Shown here: positions 46,345 through 58,329 of the stretch, one piece after another
Numbering within the stretch: the stretch's first letter is position 1
Layout of the letters: each line of letters begins with the position of its first letter
Source: Schistosoma mansoni
Taxonomy: Eukaryota; Platyhelminthes; Trematoda; Strigeidida; Schistosomatidae
Length of the DNA stretch: 64,000 nt
NCBI RefSeq assembly: GCF_000237925.1
Contig: NC_031502.1
Coordinates: forward strand, 1-64,000
Reading direction: 5' to 3'
Notes under the pieces: model-generated
What the model was told of the DNA's origin: nothing
What the model saw: only the letters and a program-made list of their open reading frames with translations
The model's database searches: none
Program-made: the position numbers and the translations under genes

Positions 46345-46945
46345 AGGGTTTGTGAAGATTTTAGTAATTTTATAGTTGAAATCATGAATCCATTGAAGCT
46401 AAACCACCATGGAAAACCTGGAAGCACTGGACGGCCTGATACACACTTCTGAGGAGTCCCACAATAGGACGAAACGGCTGTCCAATGCTTCCTGGTTTTC
46501 TATGGTGATCTAGCTTCAACGGATTCGTGATTTCAACTATAAGACTACTAGCATCTTCACAAACCCCCTTCCGACAATAATCATATACTCACTTGTGACT
46601 GGCTCCAAGAGATACTTCCTAGAGTTCTAGTGAGAAGTAGTGCCTAGTGGAGTACAACCAGATCTGTTGTGAGATGGTAACTCACTGAAGACAATGGTGG
46701 ACGGTCACTCAATTTCGTAGATTGGTGGAAGTTAGACATTAACACCGTTGGATGCTGGTCAGATCAGTGGTCTAGAGGTTAAGCCCTCACGCGCGGGACT
46801 GATATGTCCTCGCTTGGGATCTCGCGAGGCGGAATCGTGAATGCGCACTGCTGAGGAGTCCCAAAATAGGACGAAACAGCTGTCCAGTGCTTCGAAGTTT
46901 TCCATGGTGGTCTAGCTTCAATGGTTTCATGATTTCAACTATGAA
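46345..46945. repeat. SINE-B fold-back followed by plus dimer
   Basis: The minus arm (46345-46436) is inverted relative to 46485-46577, giving arms of about 90 bases. The plus part (46437-46945) spans one and a quarter units with ribozymes at about 46449 and 46850, a period of about 400. Confidence 0.88.
46839..46895 (+). ncRNA. Hammerhead ribozyme in SINE-B, fully intact
   Basis: Stem I GCACTG/CAGTGC perfect, core CTGAGGA, stem II GTCC/GGAC with loop CAAAATA, GAAAC, stem III ACA/TGT with a two-base loop, GTC triplet. The predicted cut is between 46884 and 46885. Best SINE-B ribozyme in the window. Confidence 0.88.
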
Positions 46946-47461
46946 ACTTTGTTTATTAAAAAAACAACAATATTTGAACTGAAATTCATTTACTGTACAA
47001 TTGCTTATTTCTATATAATATCACCAAAAAAAGAAACGAAATTTTCAGATCTGATCGATCATTATTTGTTGTAGTTAGATCAACTAAGTCACTTGTCAGT
47101 AAGTCACAGAGCATTGTACACTTAGATCATATTGTTATAAACACGTAGTCCATGATCACATCTTAAGGAGATTAGGGATGTAGTACATTGATCATTCAGT
47201 TTGTTGGAATTGTTGCCTGTATCGCTTGTGGTCCACTTTCGATTCCCAGGTCAGATATCCATTAATTGAACTTCAGGAACTCTTCTTTAGAGAACATAGT
47301 TTCATTGTCACTGGGTATATATATTTTACAGTGACTGTTACTGAAAATATAAACATTTAAATTTTGATTCTGTGGTTTAATAACCTTATCCTTGTCCCCA
47401 GAGTTGAAGGAGCTCGGTACGATACAGTTTGTTTGAAGTCTCCAGATTAATATAACTCCCC

Positions 47462-47808
47462 AACGCAAGATACAAGTAAACAACACAATAACTTCACCAC
47501 ATTGCACAGGCAGGTGGCTATCAGGACCCAGTAACTAATTGGATAACGTGATGGCGTTTGAAACGAAAGGTACTGGGTTCCAGTCCCAGAGTGAACATTA
47601 TCTCTGAGATGTAGGTACATCCAATTGACTAGTCACAAATAGGATGAAACGCGCCTTGTCCTGGATTCCACTGCTAGCCACTATCTATTTGTGATTATAA
47701 AGCTTTTGACTTCAGGCAATATCGAGACAGTCCGCACAGGATACACATATGCCAACAAGAGACTGATTGATTGCAGTCCTAAATAACAATAGGAAGGTAC
47801 AAGTAAAC
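47462..47808 (+). repeat. Smα SINE, permuted, with repeated ends
   Basis: The AAGATACAAGTAAACAACAC end occurs at both sides (about 47467 and 47793). Head good; ribozyme core TTGACTAG and GATGAAAC, so dead. Confidence 0.85.
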
Positions 47809-48194
47809 AACACTGCTTAAACCCTCCAATTTATCGAATGATTTTATTGTCTTATCACTATATAATGTTAAATGCTCAATCAATAATCCAACTGAAAACC
47901 ATTTAGTTAAAGTAGATTAACCTGAATCGAAAAAAATGATACCAATTTATGTCAATTCCACTTGAATTAAAAGTCATTTGGTTACCTCCTTATGTATATC
48001 TATGTATATAAACAATAATGATGTACACATATATGTATATCATAGGAATAAATACACATGGAAACATGATTCATGTTGTTATACATGAGAATTATAACTT
48101 CCAGTTTATCACATATTTATTGACTTCTAAATATAACAAACAGTCATCCGATTCGTAACACAGAGAAATCAATAAGATAAGTACTGATTGATCT

Positions 48195-49520
48195 TATTAA
48201 CAACCTATGAAAATTGGTTGAATACAATGGAACAATCTATGATCTGAAATAAAATTTCATATTTTGAATAATACTTCAATTGTGAAGATCATAGTAATTT
48301 TAATAGTTAACTTAAGTCATTCTAAGGTATATCACTATTCAAAAATTGGAAGCATTAAACGACTGTTTCGTACTAAATTGGGACTCCTGAACAGTGAGCA
48401 TTCACGATCTTACACGTGGTACTCGAACCCACCACCTTCAGTCTGACGCGCGAACACAACCTCTAGAACACTGAACCAACATCCAACAGTGTTAATCAAT
48501 TCATGATCTTGTGAAATCCTTCATCCATTGTATAAGGTCGATAGCAGTCCCTAACGGATACGGACTGGACTCCGCTGGTCACAGATTCTTAATAGAACTC
48601 CAAGAAATCCATCCCAAAGCTAGTCACTAGTGAGCACATGATTATTATAAAGTTTTGGTCAATTATTGAGATTGTGGTAATTTTAATAGTTGAATTCATG
48701 AGTCACATAGCTACCAACTGATGTATTTTACAATTATTCTTATTGACAACCTATGAATCTAGTTGAATACAATGAAACAATCTATGATCTGAAATAAGAT
48801 TTCATATTTGTAATGATATACCAATGGACTGATTGAAGTATACATGTCGTTTAATGAAATACCAGAACAGTCTACATTTTCAACAATCATAAAAGATGAT
48901 AAGGCATTTTTAAAGTGAACTATATCAGAATGGAGGTTTGTGAAGATCGTAGTTGAATTGAATCAATCTAAGCTAGATCACTTTTCGAAAATTGGAAGCA
49001 TTGGATGGTCGTTTCGTTCTAATGTAGGAATCCCGAACAGTGTGTATCCGCGATCCCACACGCGGTACTCGAATCCAGGAACTTCAGTCTCACGCATGAA
49101 CACTTAACCTCTAGAACACTGAACCAACATCCAACAGTGTTAATCAATTCATGAACTTGTGCAACCCTTCATCCATTGTCTGAGTTAGATACTTGTCTCT
49201 ACCTGACACAGATTTGACTCCACTAGTCACAGCTTCTCAATAAAACTCCAAGAAATCCATCTCGAAGCTAGTCACTGGTAAGCACATGGTGGAATATGGA
49301 GGTTTTGGTAATTTTAATGGTTAAATTCATGAGTCACATAGATACTAACTGATCTATTTTACAATGAATCTTATTAACAACCTATGAAAATAGTTGAATG
49401 CAGTGGAACAATCTATTTCCTATTTCTAATAATACACCAATTGACTTATTGAAGTATACATGTCGTTTAATTGAAAGTGTGTTTTAATTAAATATCACAA
49501 CAGTCTATATTTTCAAAAAG
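48195..49520 (+). repeat. Local triplication with diverged SINE-B copies inside
   Basis: A block starting TTATTAACAACCTATGAAA recurs at about 48200, 48748 and 49368; a second block around GAAGTATACATGTCGTTTAAT recurs at about 48840 and 49450. Minus SINE-B copies lie at 48270-48700 and 48935-49345. Confidence 0.8.
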
Positions 49521-49524
49521 CAGA

Positions 49525-49725
49525 AGTGGGATGCCTTACAGTAGAAATTTGAAAAGATCTAATTGAAGTGAACAGGAATGTAAACTGTGAGTAATTGTCA
49601 TAGCAATGAAAGAATGATGAAGTTTGTAACAATTTACGGGAGGATTCGTCAATGAAGTATTTAATGTACGATTTCCATATTTTAAGAAAGAACTCAGTAA
49701 TTTTGTTATAAATAGTAAATTAGTT
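49525..49725 (+). repeat. Old LTR family fragment
   Basis: Middle and 3' part resembles the LTR at 42153-42437 (AATGAAGTATTTAATGTACG block). Confidence 0.5.
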
Positions 49726-50180
49726 TATCCACTGCAAATGACAATGGATTGATTTATTGTTATCATATTGCCTTGATTTTTGATTTATAAGATATGTTCT
49801 ATTATATGAAACTGATTGAAATCATTGTTGCTTGATACAAATTGTTCCAGATTTGTATAGTCAGATGTCATGCTTAAGGTATGTTCGGAAATAAGTGACA
49901 AAAATTATGTTTTCCTTTCAAACTAACCAAATATTGAATACTCTAAACATTCAAAATCCTCCCCGAGACTAAGTCTCATATAGACGTACAGAGTGAACAA
50001 AAACGTTTCATTGAACTGTTTACATGAATGAAATGACTTGAATGTGCTTATTTCAAAAGGTGGGTTGACTAAGAAGGCATACACTATTATTTACCTAGAA
50101 AAATTAGCGGAAAATGTAAGCTTACTTTCTTCAAATAGTAAACAAACACACTATATGTCTAAATAGAAGTAAGAATTTTT
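49726..50180. other. AT-rich interval, nothing recognised
   Basis: No coding or repeat match. Confidence 0.4.
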
Positions 50181-50182
50181 CA

Positions 50183-50325
50183 TAGTTGAAATCATGAGTC
50201 AATTGAAGCTAGACCACCATGGAAAACTTGGAAGCACTGGACGGCCGTTTCGTCCTATTATGGGACTCCTCAACAGTGCGCATCCACGATCCCGCACTCC
50301 CAAGATTCTAACCCAGGACCTATGT
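50183..50325 (-). repeat. SINE-B 3' half with one-base ribozyme knockout
   Basis: Everything in the hammerhead at 50229-50286 matches the intact form except TTGAGGA in place of CTGAGGA, i.e. C3 changed, which should abolish cleavage. Confidence 0.82.
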
Positions 50326-50904
50326 ATGTAAACTGTATGTTAGCTGAAATCATCACATATTACATTATGAACCTATTACTCGTAAAAAATTCATGGTTGA
50401 ATCAGCCAGTATACGAGCTTTGATTAAGAAGCTTGATACTGTCATATAATTATTATATTTAAAGGTTATTAATAACGAATTTCAGATACTATATCTTCTT
50501 CAGCTTACGTCATGACTTATGGCAGATCACTAGTACCACATGACAAGACTATCAATTAGGATATTAATTTCTCTGACTTTGTTCCTAAGCTAACCAATAA
50601 TATTCCAACCAGCACTAGTAGTTTTGAGTCAGTGCTAAGTCCTTATCGATTCTCTATTTGGTAACAACCCTCCCTTGCCTGCCCTTGAGTTCAAAACACA
50701 GTAATTAGTCTCCACTATATGAATATTATATTTCAAGCATGTGTAATTTATATATAAGAAGATCAGACCACATTACACTATAATATAAAAAATAACAAGT
50801 TATGCATGTCAAACTTAAAGGTGACCATGAATAAAGGATGTTGTGAATAAGAAAACTGATAGCAGATTAAGAACAATAAATCTAACAATAGTAGTTAATG
50901 AATT
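50326..50904. other. AT-rich interval, nothing recognised
   Basis: No coding or repeat match. Confidence 0.4.
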
Positions 50905-50909
50905 AATCG

Positions 50910-51120
50910 AAATCTCGCGCCAGAGCATTTAACCCATAGACCACTGAGCCGGCATCCGATGGTGTTAATGTCTAACTTCAACCAATCCACGGGACTGATA
51001 GGTCCTGGGTTCGAATCTCGCGAGGCGGGATCGTGGATGAGCACTGCTGAGGAGTCCCACAATAGGACGAAATGGCCTTAAAGCAGTGCTTCCAGGTTTT
51101 CTATGGTGATCTAGTGAATG
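50910..51120. repeat. SINE-B2 divergent pair
   Basis: Minus head (50910-50991) and plus head-to-tail part (50992-51117) with GGCCTTAAAGCAGTGC, the B2 marker. An (AAT)n run follows at 51165-51182. Confidence 0.8.
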
Positions 51121-51439
51121 AATCACGTCTAGGGGAGATTAATAATGATGTTTAATCAATAATAATAATAATAATAATAATACAAAGAATTGTGAACTAA
51201 GAGAGACAATTACATTTGACTACGAAAGGTCGTAAGTACAATAGTCAAGTTAGCTCATTCAATAGCTAAGATCACTATTGATTAAGTGGCTTTGAGTTTG
51301 GCCAGGGGAAGAGGAGTGGTTGGAGATATTTCTTATGTACACATAGCTCCGATTTCTTCATCCTGTTGGCTACTGCCTCAACCGTTTGAAGGACTTTAAG
51401 CCTGACAAGCTTTAGCAAAATATTACTGAACCGATAAAT

Positions 51440-52150
51440 AATTGAAAAGGATTAGTTTATACGGGCACTATGACCAGTTTGCACTAAATGGGCCGATAGT
51501 GAGCTGTTTACTTTCTTCACCAGACCTTTGCATAGCCACTCTGGGAGGTGTTTGCAAGCACGAAAATGTAAATTCCATGAACTTCAACCAATATAACTTG
51601 CTCTACAGGAGCAGTCGAACTGATAAATACAAAATAAGGTGGTCATTCTAGGTAATTCATCTTTAAGCCTCGTTGTCACCATTGAGCACGTAGAAAACAC
51701 TAAACGTAGTTCACCGTCGTTGAAAGATTTTTGGATTGATCTGCGTAATCTCTGAGTTAGTATTTCGCTAGCCGCATCCCATCTGAATTGTAGGCGCATG
51801 AACAGGGATTTCTTCTTGACCGTTTGAATTTCGCCTATTTACACTTTCGTGATCATATATTTAATTATAAACTTTCTAGGGTAACCGTCCTCCCTCAGAG
51901 CATTATGCAAGGTGTTTAGCTCATCTTCAACTATACACGTAGAACATATAGTGCGTATTCGGTAACTAAGGGTTTTGATCAAGTTTCTTTTGTACTGTAG
52001 AGGTACAAAGCAGAGGAATTGTGTATACTGCCCAGTCCAAGTATTATTTTTTTCTGTTTACGTTTCTTTTTAATGATCCATCTGCTCTCTTAGTTAAGAG
52101 AACGTCCAAAAAGGCTATTCGACCATCAGTATCTGACTTCCACATAAACT
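51440..52150 (-). mobile_element. Penelope-like element, RT end to GIY-YIG start (dead)
   Basis: Minus strand encodes, with breaks, WTGQYTQFLCFVPLQYKRNLIK, RIRTIC, EDELNTLHNALREDGYP, MRLQFRWDAASEILTQRL, RSIQKSFNDGELRLVFST, LKDELPRMTTLFCIYQFDCS and SYIG. The last two are the linker and start of a PLE GIY-YIG domain; a TGA follows YIG. Confidence 0.85.
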
Positions 52151-52405
52151 GAACTAGTTATGAAATGAATCAAACTATAGAACTCTGGTTTATAATATTT
52201 TCAAATTGAATTCAACAATATAAACTTTGATCAAATGATTATAACTGTAAGATGCTTTTTATATAAGTTGATTATCACGTATCATGTCCTGATTATATGA
52301 AATAATCAACTGAACTTTAAACATATACAGAATAGATGCTACTTCTAAACAAGTTTTTTTTACAGTTTTTGCAATGAATCAATAAATAATTCTTTATGAT
52401 TTTTC
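52151..52405. other. AT-rich interval
   Basis: Nothing recognised. Confidence 0.4.
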
Positions 52406-52406
52406 T

Positions 52407-52775
52407 TAGTTGAAATCATCAGTCACTTGAAGCTAGACCATCATGGAAAACCTGGGAGAACTGGACGTCCGTTTCGCCCCATTGTGGGACTCCTCAGCAG
52501 TGCGCACCCACGACCTCGCCTCGCGAGATTCGAACCAAGGACCTACCAGTCTCGCGCCAGAGCACTTAACCGATGTACTACTGAGCCGGCCGTCATTCAA
52601 CGGTGTTAATGTCTAACTTCAATCAATCCACGAAGTTGAGCAACCGTTCACCAATTGTCTTCAATGAGTTCCTATCTCACAACAGACCTGGTTTGAACTC
52701 CACAGGTCACTGCTTATCAATAGAACTCCTGGATTTACCTCTAAAATTTAGTCACTAGTGACCATATGATTTGAA
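52407..52775 (-). repeat. SINE-B full minus unit
   Basis: Runs from the 3' tail through ribozyme, head (B box GATTCGAACC) and body to the TCACTAGTGACCATATGA end. Confidence 0.88.
52455..52511 (-). ncRNA. Hammerhead ribozyme in SINE-B, near intact
   Basis: CTGAGGA, stem II GTCC/GGGC (one G-U), GAAAC, stem III ACG/CGT, GTC triplet. Stem I is paired at five of six positions. The predicted cut on the minus strand is between 52464 and 52463. Confidence 0.78.
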
Positions 52776-52879
52776 GAATTCACTGAATAATTCACGTTTT
52801 TGAATGGAAGAAATATTCTTCAATTAAAATGCATATCGAAGATAAAGAAAAATGGAACTATTCAATGAAGCAAAAAGTA

Positions 52880-53165
52880 TAAATTCAATTGAATTTAAAC
52901 TTTACCCCATTGCACAAGCAAGTGGCTATCAGGACTCAGTGGCCGAGTGGAAAACGTGATGGCGTTTGAAGGGGATGGTATTGGGTTAGAGTCTCAGAGT
53001 GAACATCAACTCGGATGCCGGTACATCCAGCTGACGAATCACAAACAGGACGAATCTCACTCTGTCCTGGACCTTCATTTCTAGTTCTATTTAATTGTTA
53101 TTCATTCTTCTCATGTCTGTCTCCTTTTCTCGTCGTAATCTGTTCTTTGATCTTCCTGATATCTT
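52880..53165. repeat. Smα-RTE chimera
   Basis: A plus Smα copy with head and partial ribozyme (CTGACGA, then CACTCTGTCCTGGA) switches at GTCCTGGA into antisense RTE 3' UTR sequence (TTCATTTCTAGTTCTATTTA...), the same block as 43615-43700. Confidence 0.8.
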
Positions 53166-53454
53166 ACTCCACTGAAATCTGGTTTGTTGTCTACCACAGT
53201 AGGTCTATATATTGATGAACTTATAGCAGCTCACGTACAATTGGGTTTGTTCACAACTTTCACGCCCTTTTGTTAACTTATTTAACGGACATAGTCGTTT
53301 AAACAATAACAACCTATCCATACTATTGTACCTTTATTATGTACGCTTGAGCATTGTTTACTGCCTACGCATATATTCATTTTGCTAGCCTTACTACTAA
53401 TCGCTTAATTGATTCGATGATTCATTCATTTTACTATGTATATATGTGTACATT

Positions 53455-53560
53455 CTAATCCTGTTCACTGACTCGCTGACTCGTTGACTCGCACACTCGT
53501 TCATTGACTCGATCAATCGCTCGCTCGTTCGACTCGCACGCTCACTCGCCTGCTTTATGG
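53455..53560. repeat. Degenerate GACTCG-type tandem repeat
   Basis: Repeated CTGACTCG / CGCTCGCTCG-like octamers between 53463 and 53555, next to the 5' edge of repeat E. Confidence 0.7.
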
Positions 53561-53564
53561 CGAG

Positions 53565-53995
53565 TGCCTGTAATTTTGGATATCTGTGCCTGGCGGGGGT
53601 GTTGTTTACGAAATTGGGAGGACGAAAAGCGAATGTCCGGCGATTTAACCGGGTTGGTGGACATAGAAAGTCCATCAAGGAGAGTTGGAAAACCCTGATT
53701 CCAAACCAATGGTGTACATGGGCTCCAGGATCCTGAAGGAACAAATGGAGTATGAACCAACTGTCGGTCACCGGCTACCATGTGACTGCATCTCCTTACG
53801 ATGCTCCACTGCTTTGTGGACTAGACCTTTAGGTCAAAGGCTTCGGTTGTGGCCCCCTAAGAAAACCACCTGCTTCAGTTTGGGCACCTGGACAGTATCA
53901 CAGCCCTCACACAAATCGAATGAGATTTGTGAGGCGCATATTTATCTGGTGCTTCCTTGTACCAATATTTATGTGTTTAAATAAAATAAAATTTT
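53565..53995 (+). repeat. Repeat E copy
   Basis: Collinear with the other E copies from GTTGTTTACGAAATTGGGAGG to CCAATATTTATGTGTTTAAA. Confidence 0.78.
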
Positions 53996-55059
53996 AAGTA
54001 AATATATTAGAAAACATTTCTAGTTAACCTAAAAACGTTTAACTGTCAGTCAAATGGTTTGCTTTACTATCAAAAGAAGTTATATTTCTGTCAATTATAA
54101 TGGTGGTATATGTATCCATTGCTTTCTTCTGTTATCTCTTTAAATCATCTCAATTGTCTCTATTATCAGCTGTATCAATACACAATAAACTGATTTCTTC
54201 AAATCAATGTTTGTTTAGGATTAAGAGAGACCCTACAGAAGAATTTTGTGATGGATAACAGATTTGTAAATAAGTTTATGTTCAGTTCTTACCGCTGGGC
54301 ATAACCTATCTATCGATTTGAGATGTGTTAATAGCATAAATGTTGTGATATCAAATACCATAATTCGATCTTAAATATAATCTGATAAGAACAGTGATCT
54401 AAATGACATATTGTATCTCTTCAATAAACATCAACCATGGTACATGATCCAAAATCGACATGCACGTTTAACAGTATATGGGTTTGTGACGGTGACTTAA
54501 TGTCGTTGATATCACATGTGTAGATGAAGTCGAGTCTTGATGAACTATGATCACCACTACAATAAGATTAGGCGTCCAGAAACGACTTGGTCCCTTTGAT
54601 GGCTAGTAAAGCAGAAGACTGTGATTGGTCCAGGTAGAGTATATTTATTGGCGATCTCGTGGTATCGAAAGAATACAGAGACGTGCCAATGAGTACAGGC
54701 AAAAAGGACAGAGCGTAAGAGAGTTCAAACCAACAAGATGGAGAGCGGAACGAGAAGTGACTTTGATACAGTTAAACAAGTACAGTAAAACAATCTCTGG
54801 TACAATTGGTTATAATAATGATTGTTTCTATTATACCAATCGCGTTCTTGTCGGAAAAAAGCAGGTCACTACACATGTATTGAAAATCAGGAAGCACTTG
54901 CTAGTTGTTTCATCTTCGTATAGGACTCCATATCGACACACATCTACACAAATAATTATCGTATTCTCACTACTGACTTAATTAAAAAGGTAATTCTGGA
55001 TTTCTGATAAAAAGTCGATATTAGTGAAGTTCAAACATGTTATATATGAGGCAGTCATT
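53996..55059. other. Interval with an unassigned frame
   Basis: 54625-54981 is open for 118 codons in slightly GC-richer sequence; no domain seen. 54870-54945 weakly resembles an old SINE-B minus ribozyme region. Confidence 0.35.
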
Positions 55060-55069
55060 CATTTAAGAT

Positions 55070-55200
55070 GATATAAGATTAAGCGTTATTGCACGAGATT
55101 GTACGTCCTGTATTTGACCTCCATTGTCAGGACCATGTATGCTCATTACTGCGGTGTCCAGTCCTTCCTGATTTTCAACGGATGTCTAACCTAGGTCAGT
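55070..55200 (+). repeat. Very old SINE-B copy with ribozyme core deleted
   Basis: The head (AAGCGTTATTGCACGAGATTG) and tail (CCAGTCCTTCCTGATTTTCA) remain. The core between the two stem I strands is missing. Confidence 0.5.
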
Positions 55201-55639
55201 TTTTGATATCAATGAAATTCATCATAATATGTTTAGGAACGGTTTATTGGTTTCAAAAGTGTAGACTGTTTATACATCCTGTGAACAACTTTCAGTCTTA
55301 CAAAGCCTCTTTAGTATTAATAGAATGTCACATCATTTAACATACAAAGATTACTCATTTTAAATCTATTCTATGTAGGTTTTGTTAATCAGAAGTTTTA
55401 GTTTAAAAATGGACTCATAAGTAAAAGGAAAAAACATTTTCCATACCAAACTTATTTCATTGAAGATGTTCAAATTCAGTTTGTTGGACGATCATCACAA
55501 AAGTTTTGTAAACTTAACTGATCTTTTATCTTATTCAATCTATATTCGTAACATCACTAAAAACAATGTTCAGACAAGTAGAAAATGTAGAATTTTCAAT
55601 GTCATTTGCCTAAAGAATTTATTGGTAAAATGTGTACTA

Positions 55640-55845
55640 CAGGTGTAGTGCTCGCGCGCGAGACTGATAGATCCTGGGTTTGAATATCGAGAGGCAGGAT
55701 CGTGAATGAGCACTGCTGAGTTGTCCCGAAATAAGACGATTCGGCCGTCCGGTGCTTCCAGGTTTTCCATGGTGGTCTAGATTCAATTGTTTCATGATCT
55801 CAACTATTAAAATTACTATAATATCCATAAAGCCTCTTCTGATAT
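55640..55845 (+). repeat. SINE-B copy
   Basis: 5'-truncated in the head, then a dead ribozyme (CTGAGTTG; GATTC), ending CCTCTTCTGATATTA. Confidence 0.8.
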
Positions 55846-56036
55846 TAAAAAAAAGAGTTAATCACTTTTAAGATGGTCTTTTTTAAACATGAAAGAACAT
55901 TAGAAGAATAGAGACATGAAGGAAAGTTTCGAAACATTACCATTGAAATTAATAGATATTTAGATGTGAAAAGTCTAATCTTATGAATTTAAAAGATCAA
56001 GATTATAAGAAATTTTAGACTATCTTCAACAACCAT
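55846..56036 (+). repeat. Segment duplicated at 8693-8883
   Basis: See the partner entry; immediately 3' of a SINE-B and immediately 5' of a SINE-B dimer. Confidence 0.8.
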
Positions 56037-56547
56037 AAAGACGCACTGCTGAGGAGTACTACAATAGGAAGAAATAGCTGTCCAATGATTCAAGGTTTTC
56101 CATGGTGGTCTAGCTTCAATTGGTTCATGATCTCAACTATTGAAATTAATATTATATCCACAAAACCCCTTTTGATATTAATCAACATATATGCTTACTA
56201 GTGACTGGCTTCAAGAGGTATTTCCTGGAGTTCTAGTGAGAAAAAGTGACCAATGGAGTTCAATCAGGCTGTTATGAGATATCAACTCACTGAAGACAAT
56301 GGTGAATAGTTGCTCAACTTCGTGAATCGTTTGAAGTTAGACATTAACACTGTTGGATGCCGGCTCAGTGGTCTAATGGTTAGGCACTCGCGTTCAAGAC
56401 TGGTAGGTCCTCGGTTCGAATCTCGCGAGTGCGGGTTTCGTGGATGCGCATTGCTGAGGAGTCCAACAATAGGACGACTTGGCTGTCCACTGTTTCCAGG
56501 TTTTCCATGGTGGTCATACTTCAATTATCTCATGATCTCAACTATAT
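56037..56547 (+). repeat. SINE-B head-to-tail dimer
   Basis: Ribozyme regions at about 56044 and 56449, a 405-bp period. The first copy starts inside stem I. Both have damaged core or stem II. Confidence 0.85.
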
Positions 56548-57045
56548 AAGACATTTTGTCTTTGTTCAAGATTGTTCAACAGTGTATATCTTCAAAATCA
56601 TTAGAACTCAAAAAGTTTTAAATCATCTAGCAACTCTTCATAACTTATCTATTACAGGACATTAAAAATACATTTTCAATATCATCAATTGAACGATTTC
56701 TTTCAGATAATGCTAAGCTAAATATAAACCTATTCACAGGAAATAGCTCTTCAAATATTAAACCAATATGAACAGTACATAAAATGACTTTATCAATATT
56801 TATAGATTAACTAATAAAAAATAGGGTTATAATTATTCATCATTGGCATGTTTCACCATATTACCTTTGTTTTTTTTTAAATCATGTAAGAAGTTTTTAA
56901 ATAATAAGTCAATTATATACACTTATTAAGGTTACATTAAGGTCAAATACAGTTCTTATTTGATTACACGAATAAACCAATAATAAATGGTATACATATT
57001 TACTGGGTAGATAAATAATTGAAGTTTCGTAATGTTTCAATAATA
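56548..57045. other. AT-rich interval, nothing recognised
   Basis: No coding or repeat match. Confidence 0.4.
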
Positions 57046-57049
57046 ATCG

Positions 57050-57468
57050 TTAGGGAAGTCCTACTCACTGCCTTGTCATGGCATTACAGGTGTTTATGAA
57101 ATTGAGAGGACGAAAAGTGAATGTTAGTGGACACGGATAGTCCACCTAGGTGAGTTGAAAAACCCTGATTCCAAACCAATGGTGTACATGGGCTTCAGTA
57201 TCCTGAGGGAACAAATGTAGTATGAATCAATCATTGGTCACCGACTACCATGGGACTGCATCTTCTCACGATGCTCCACCGCCTTGTGAATCAAACCTTC
57301 AGATCAAAGGCTCCGGTTGTGGTCCCCTAAGAAAATCACCTGCTTCGGTTTGGGCACCCGGGCAGTATCACAGCCCTCACACAAATCAAATGAGATTTTT
57401 GTGGAGCATATATCTCTGGTGGCCCTTTGTTCCAATATTTATGTGTTTAAATAAATAAATAAATATTT
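57050..57468 (+). repeat. Repeat E copy, tail hit by SINE-B
   Basis: Collinear E copy from GGGAAGTCCTACTCACTGCC to an (AAAT)n tail, which was the SINE-B target. Confidence 0.78.
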
Positions 57469-57780
57469 CAGAAGGGGTTTTGTGGAGATTTCAGTATTTT
57501 CATAGTTGAAATCATGAGTCAATTGAAGCTAGACCACCATGAAAAACCTGGAAGCGCTGGATGGTCAAATTGACCTATTATGAGACTCCTCAGCCGGCTC
57601 CGTGGTCTATCGGTTAAGTGCTCTGGCGCGAGACTGGTTGGTCCTGGGTTCGAATCTCGCGAGTGTGGGATCGTGGGTGCGCACTGCTGAGGAGTCTCAT
57701 AAGGGGACGAAACGGCCGTCCAATGCTTCCAGGTTTTCCATGATGGTCTAGCTTCAATTGACTCATGATTTCAACTCTGA
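57469..57780. repeat. SINE-B divergent pair enclosed by one 12-bp target duplication
   Basis: AAATAAATATTT at 57457-57468 and 57781-57792. The minus arm (57469-57594) has the true unit terminus (CAGAAGGGG side); the plus arm (57595-57780) holds head, ribozyme and tail. Confidence 0.9.
57675..57732 (+). ncRNA. Hammerhead ribozyme in SINE-B, near intact
   Basis: CTGAGGA, stem II extendable to five pairs (GTCTC/GGGAC), GAAAC, ACG/CGT, GTC. Stem I has one C-A mismatch. The predicted cut is between 57720 and 57721. Confidence 0.78.
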
Positions 57781-58021
57781 AAATAAATATTTGTCCAGCT
57801 AGCATATGCCGAACGTTTTGTACTTCAGTAAATAATAAACATCATATATTAACGTCTTTTATCATGTTGTCAATCGAAGTTAATATCTACAGATATTTTG
57901 AACTATTTATTTCTGTTAGGCTGCTGAACAAATGAATAATTAAACAGAATTATAACTGCTAAATAAAACTTAATCAGTATCGAGTAGAGACAAGTATCTA
58001 CCGCAAACAATAGAAGATGAT

Positions 58022-58165
58022 GTAGCAATTTCGTGGATTGGTTGAAGTTAAACATTAATACCATTAGATGTTGGTTCAGTGGTCTAGAGGTTAAGTGTTC
58101 GCCTGTGACACTGAAGGTGATGGGTTCGAGTCCCAACGTGGAATCGTGGATGCGCACTGCTCAGT
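58022..58165 (+). repeat. SINE-B head fragment ending at the ribozyme core
   Basis: Head with B box GGTTCGAGTCC; stops at GCGCACTGCT, inside the hammerhead. Confidence 0.7.
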
Positions 58166-58329
58166 AAACAATGAATTTATAAACGTAGAAAACGTATAAA
58201 CAGACCGTTATAATGTTTCAATATTATTAGCGTACTGAAGAATTTCAAATAACATTTAAAGTTAAAAATCGGTTTATTAATGATTAACTTGCGAATTACT
58301 GGTATCTATTTCAAATTATCAGTATTGGG

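Noticed and set aside
53397-53781. 124- and 79-codon minus frames over the GACTCG repeat and repeat E
   Set aside because: Low-complexity Ser/Glu/Arg translation of a tandem repeat plus antisense of a dispersed repeat.
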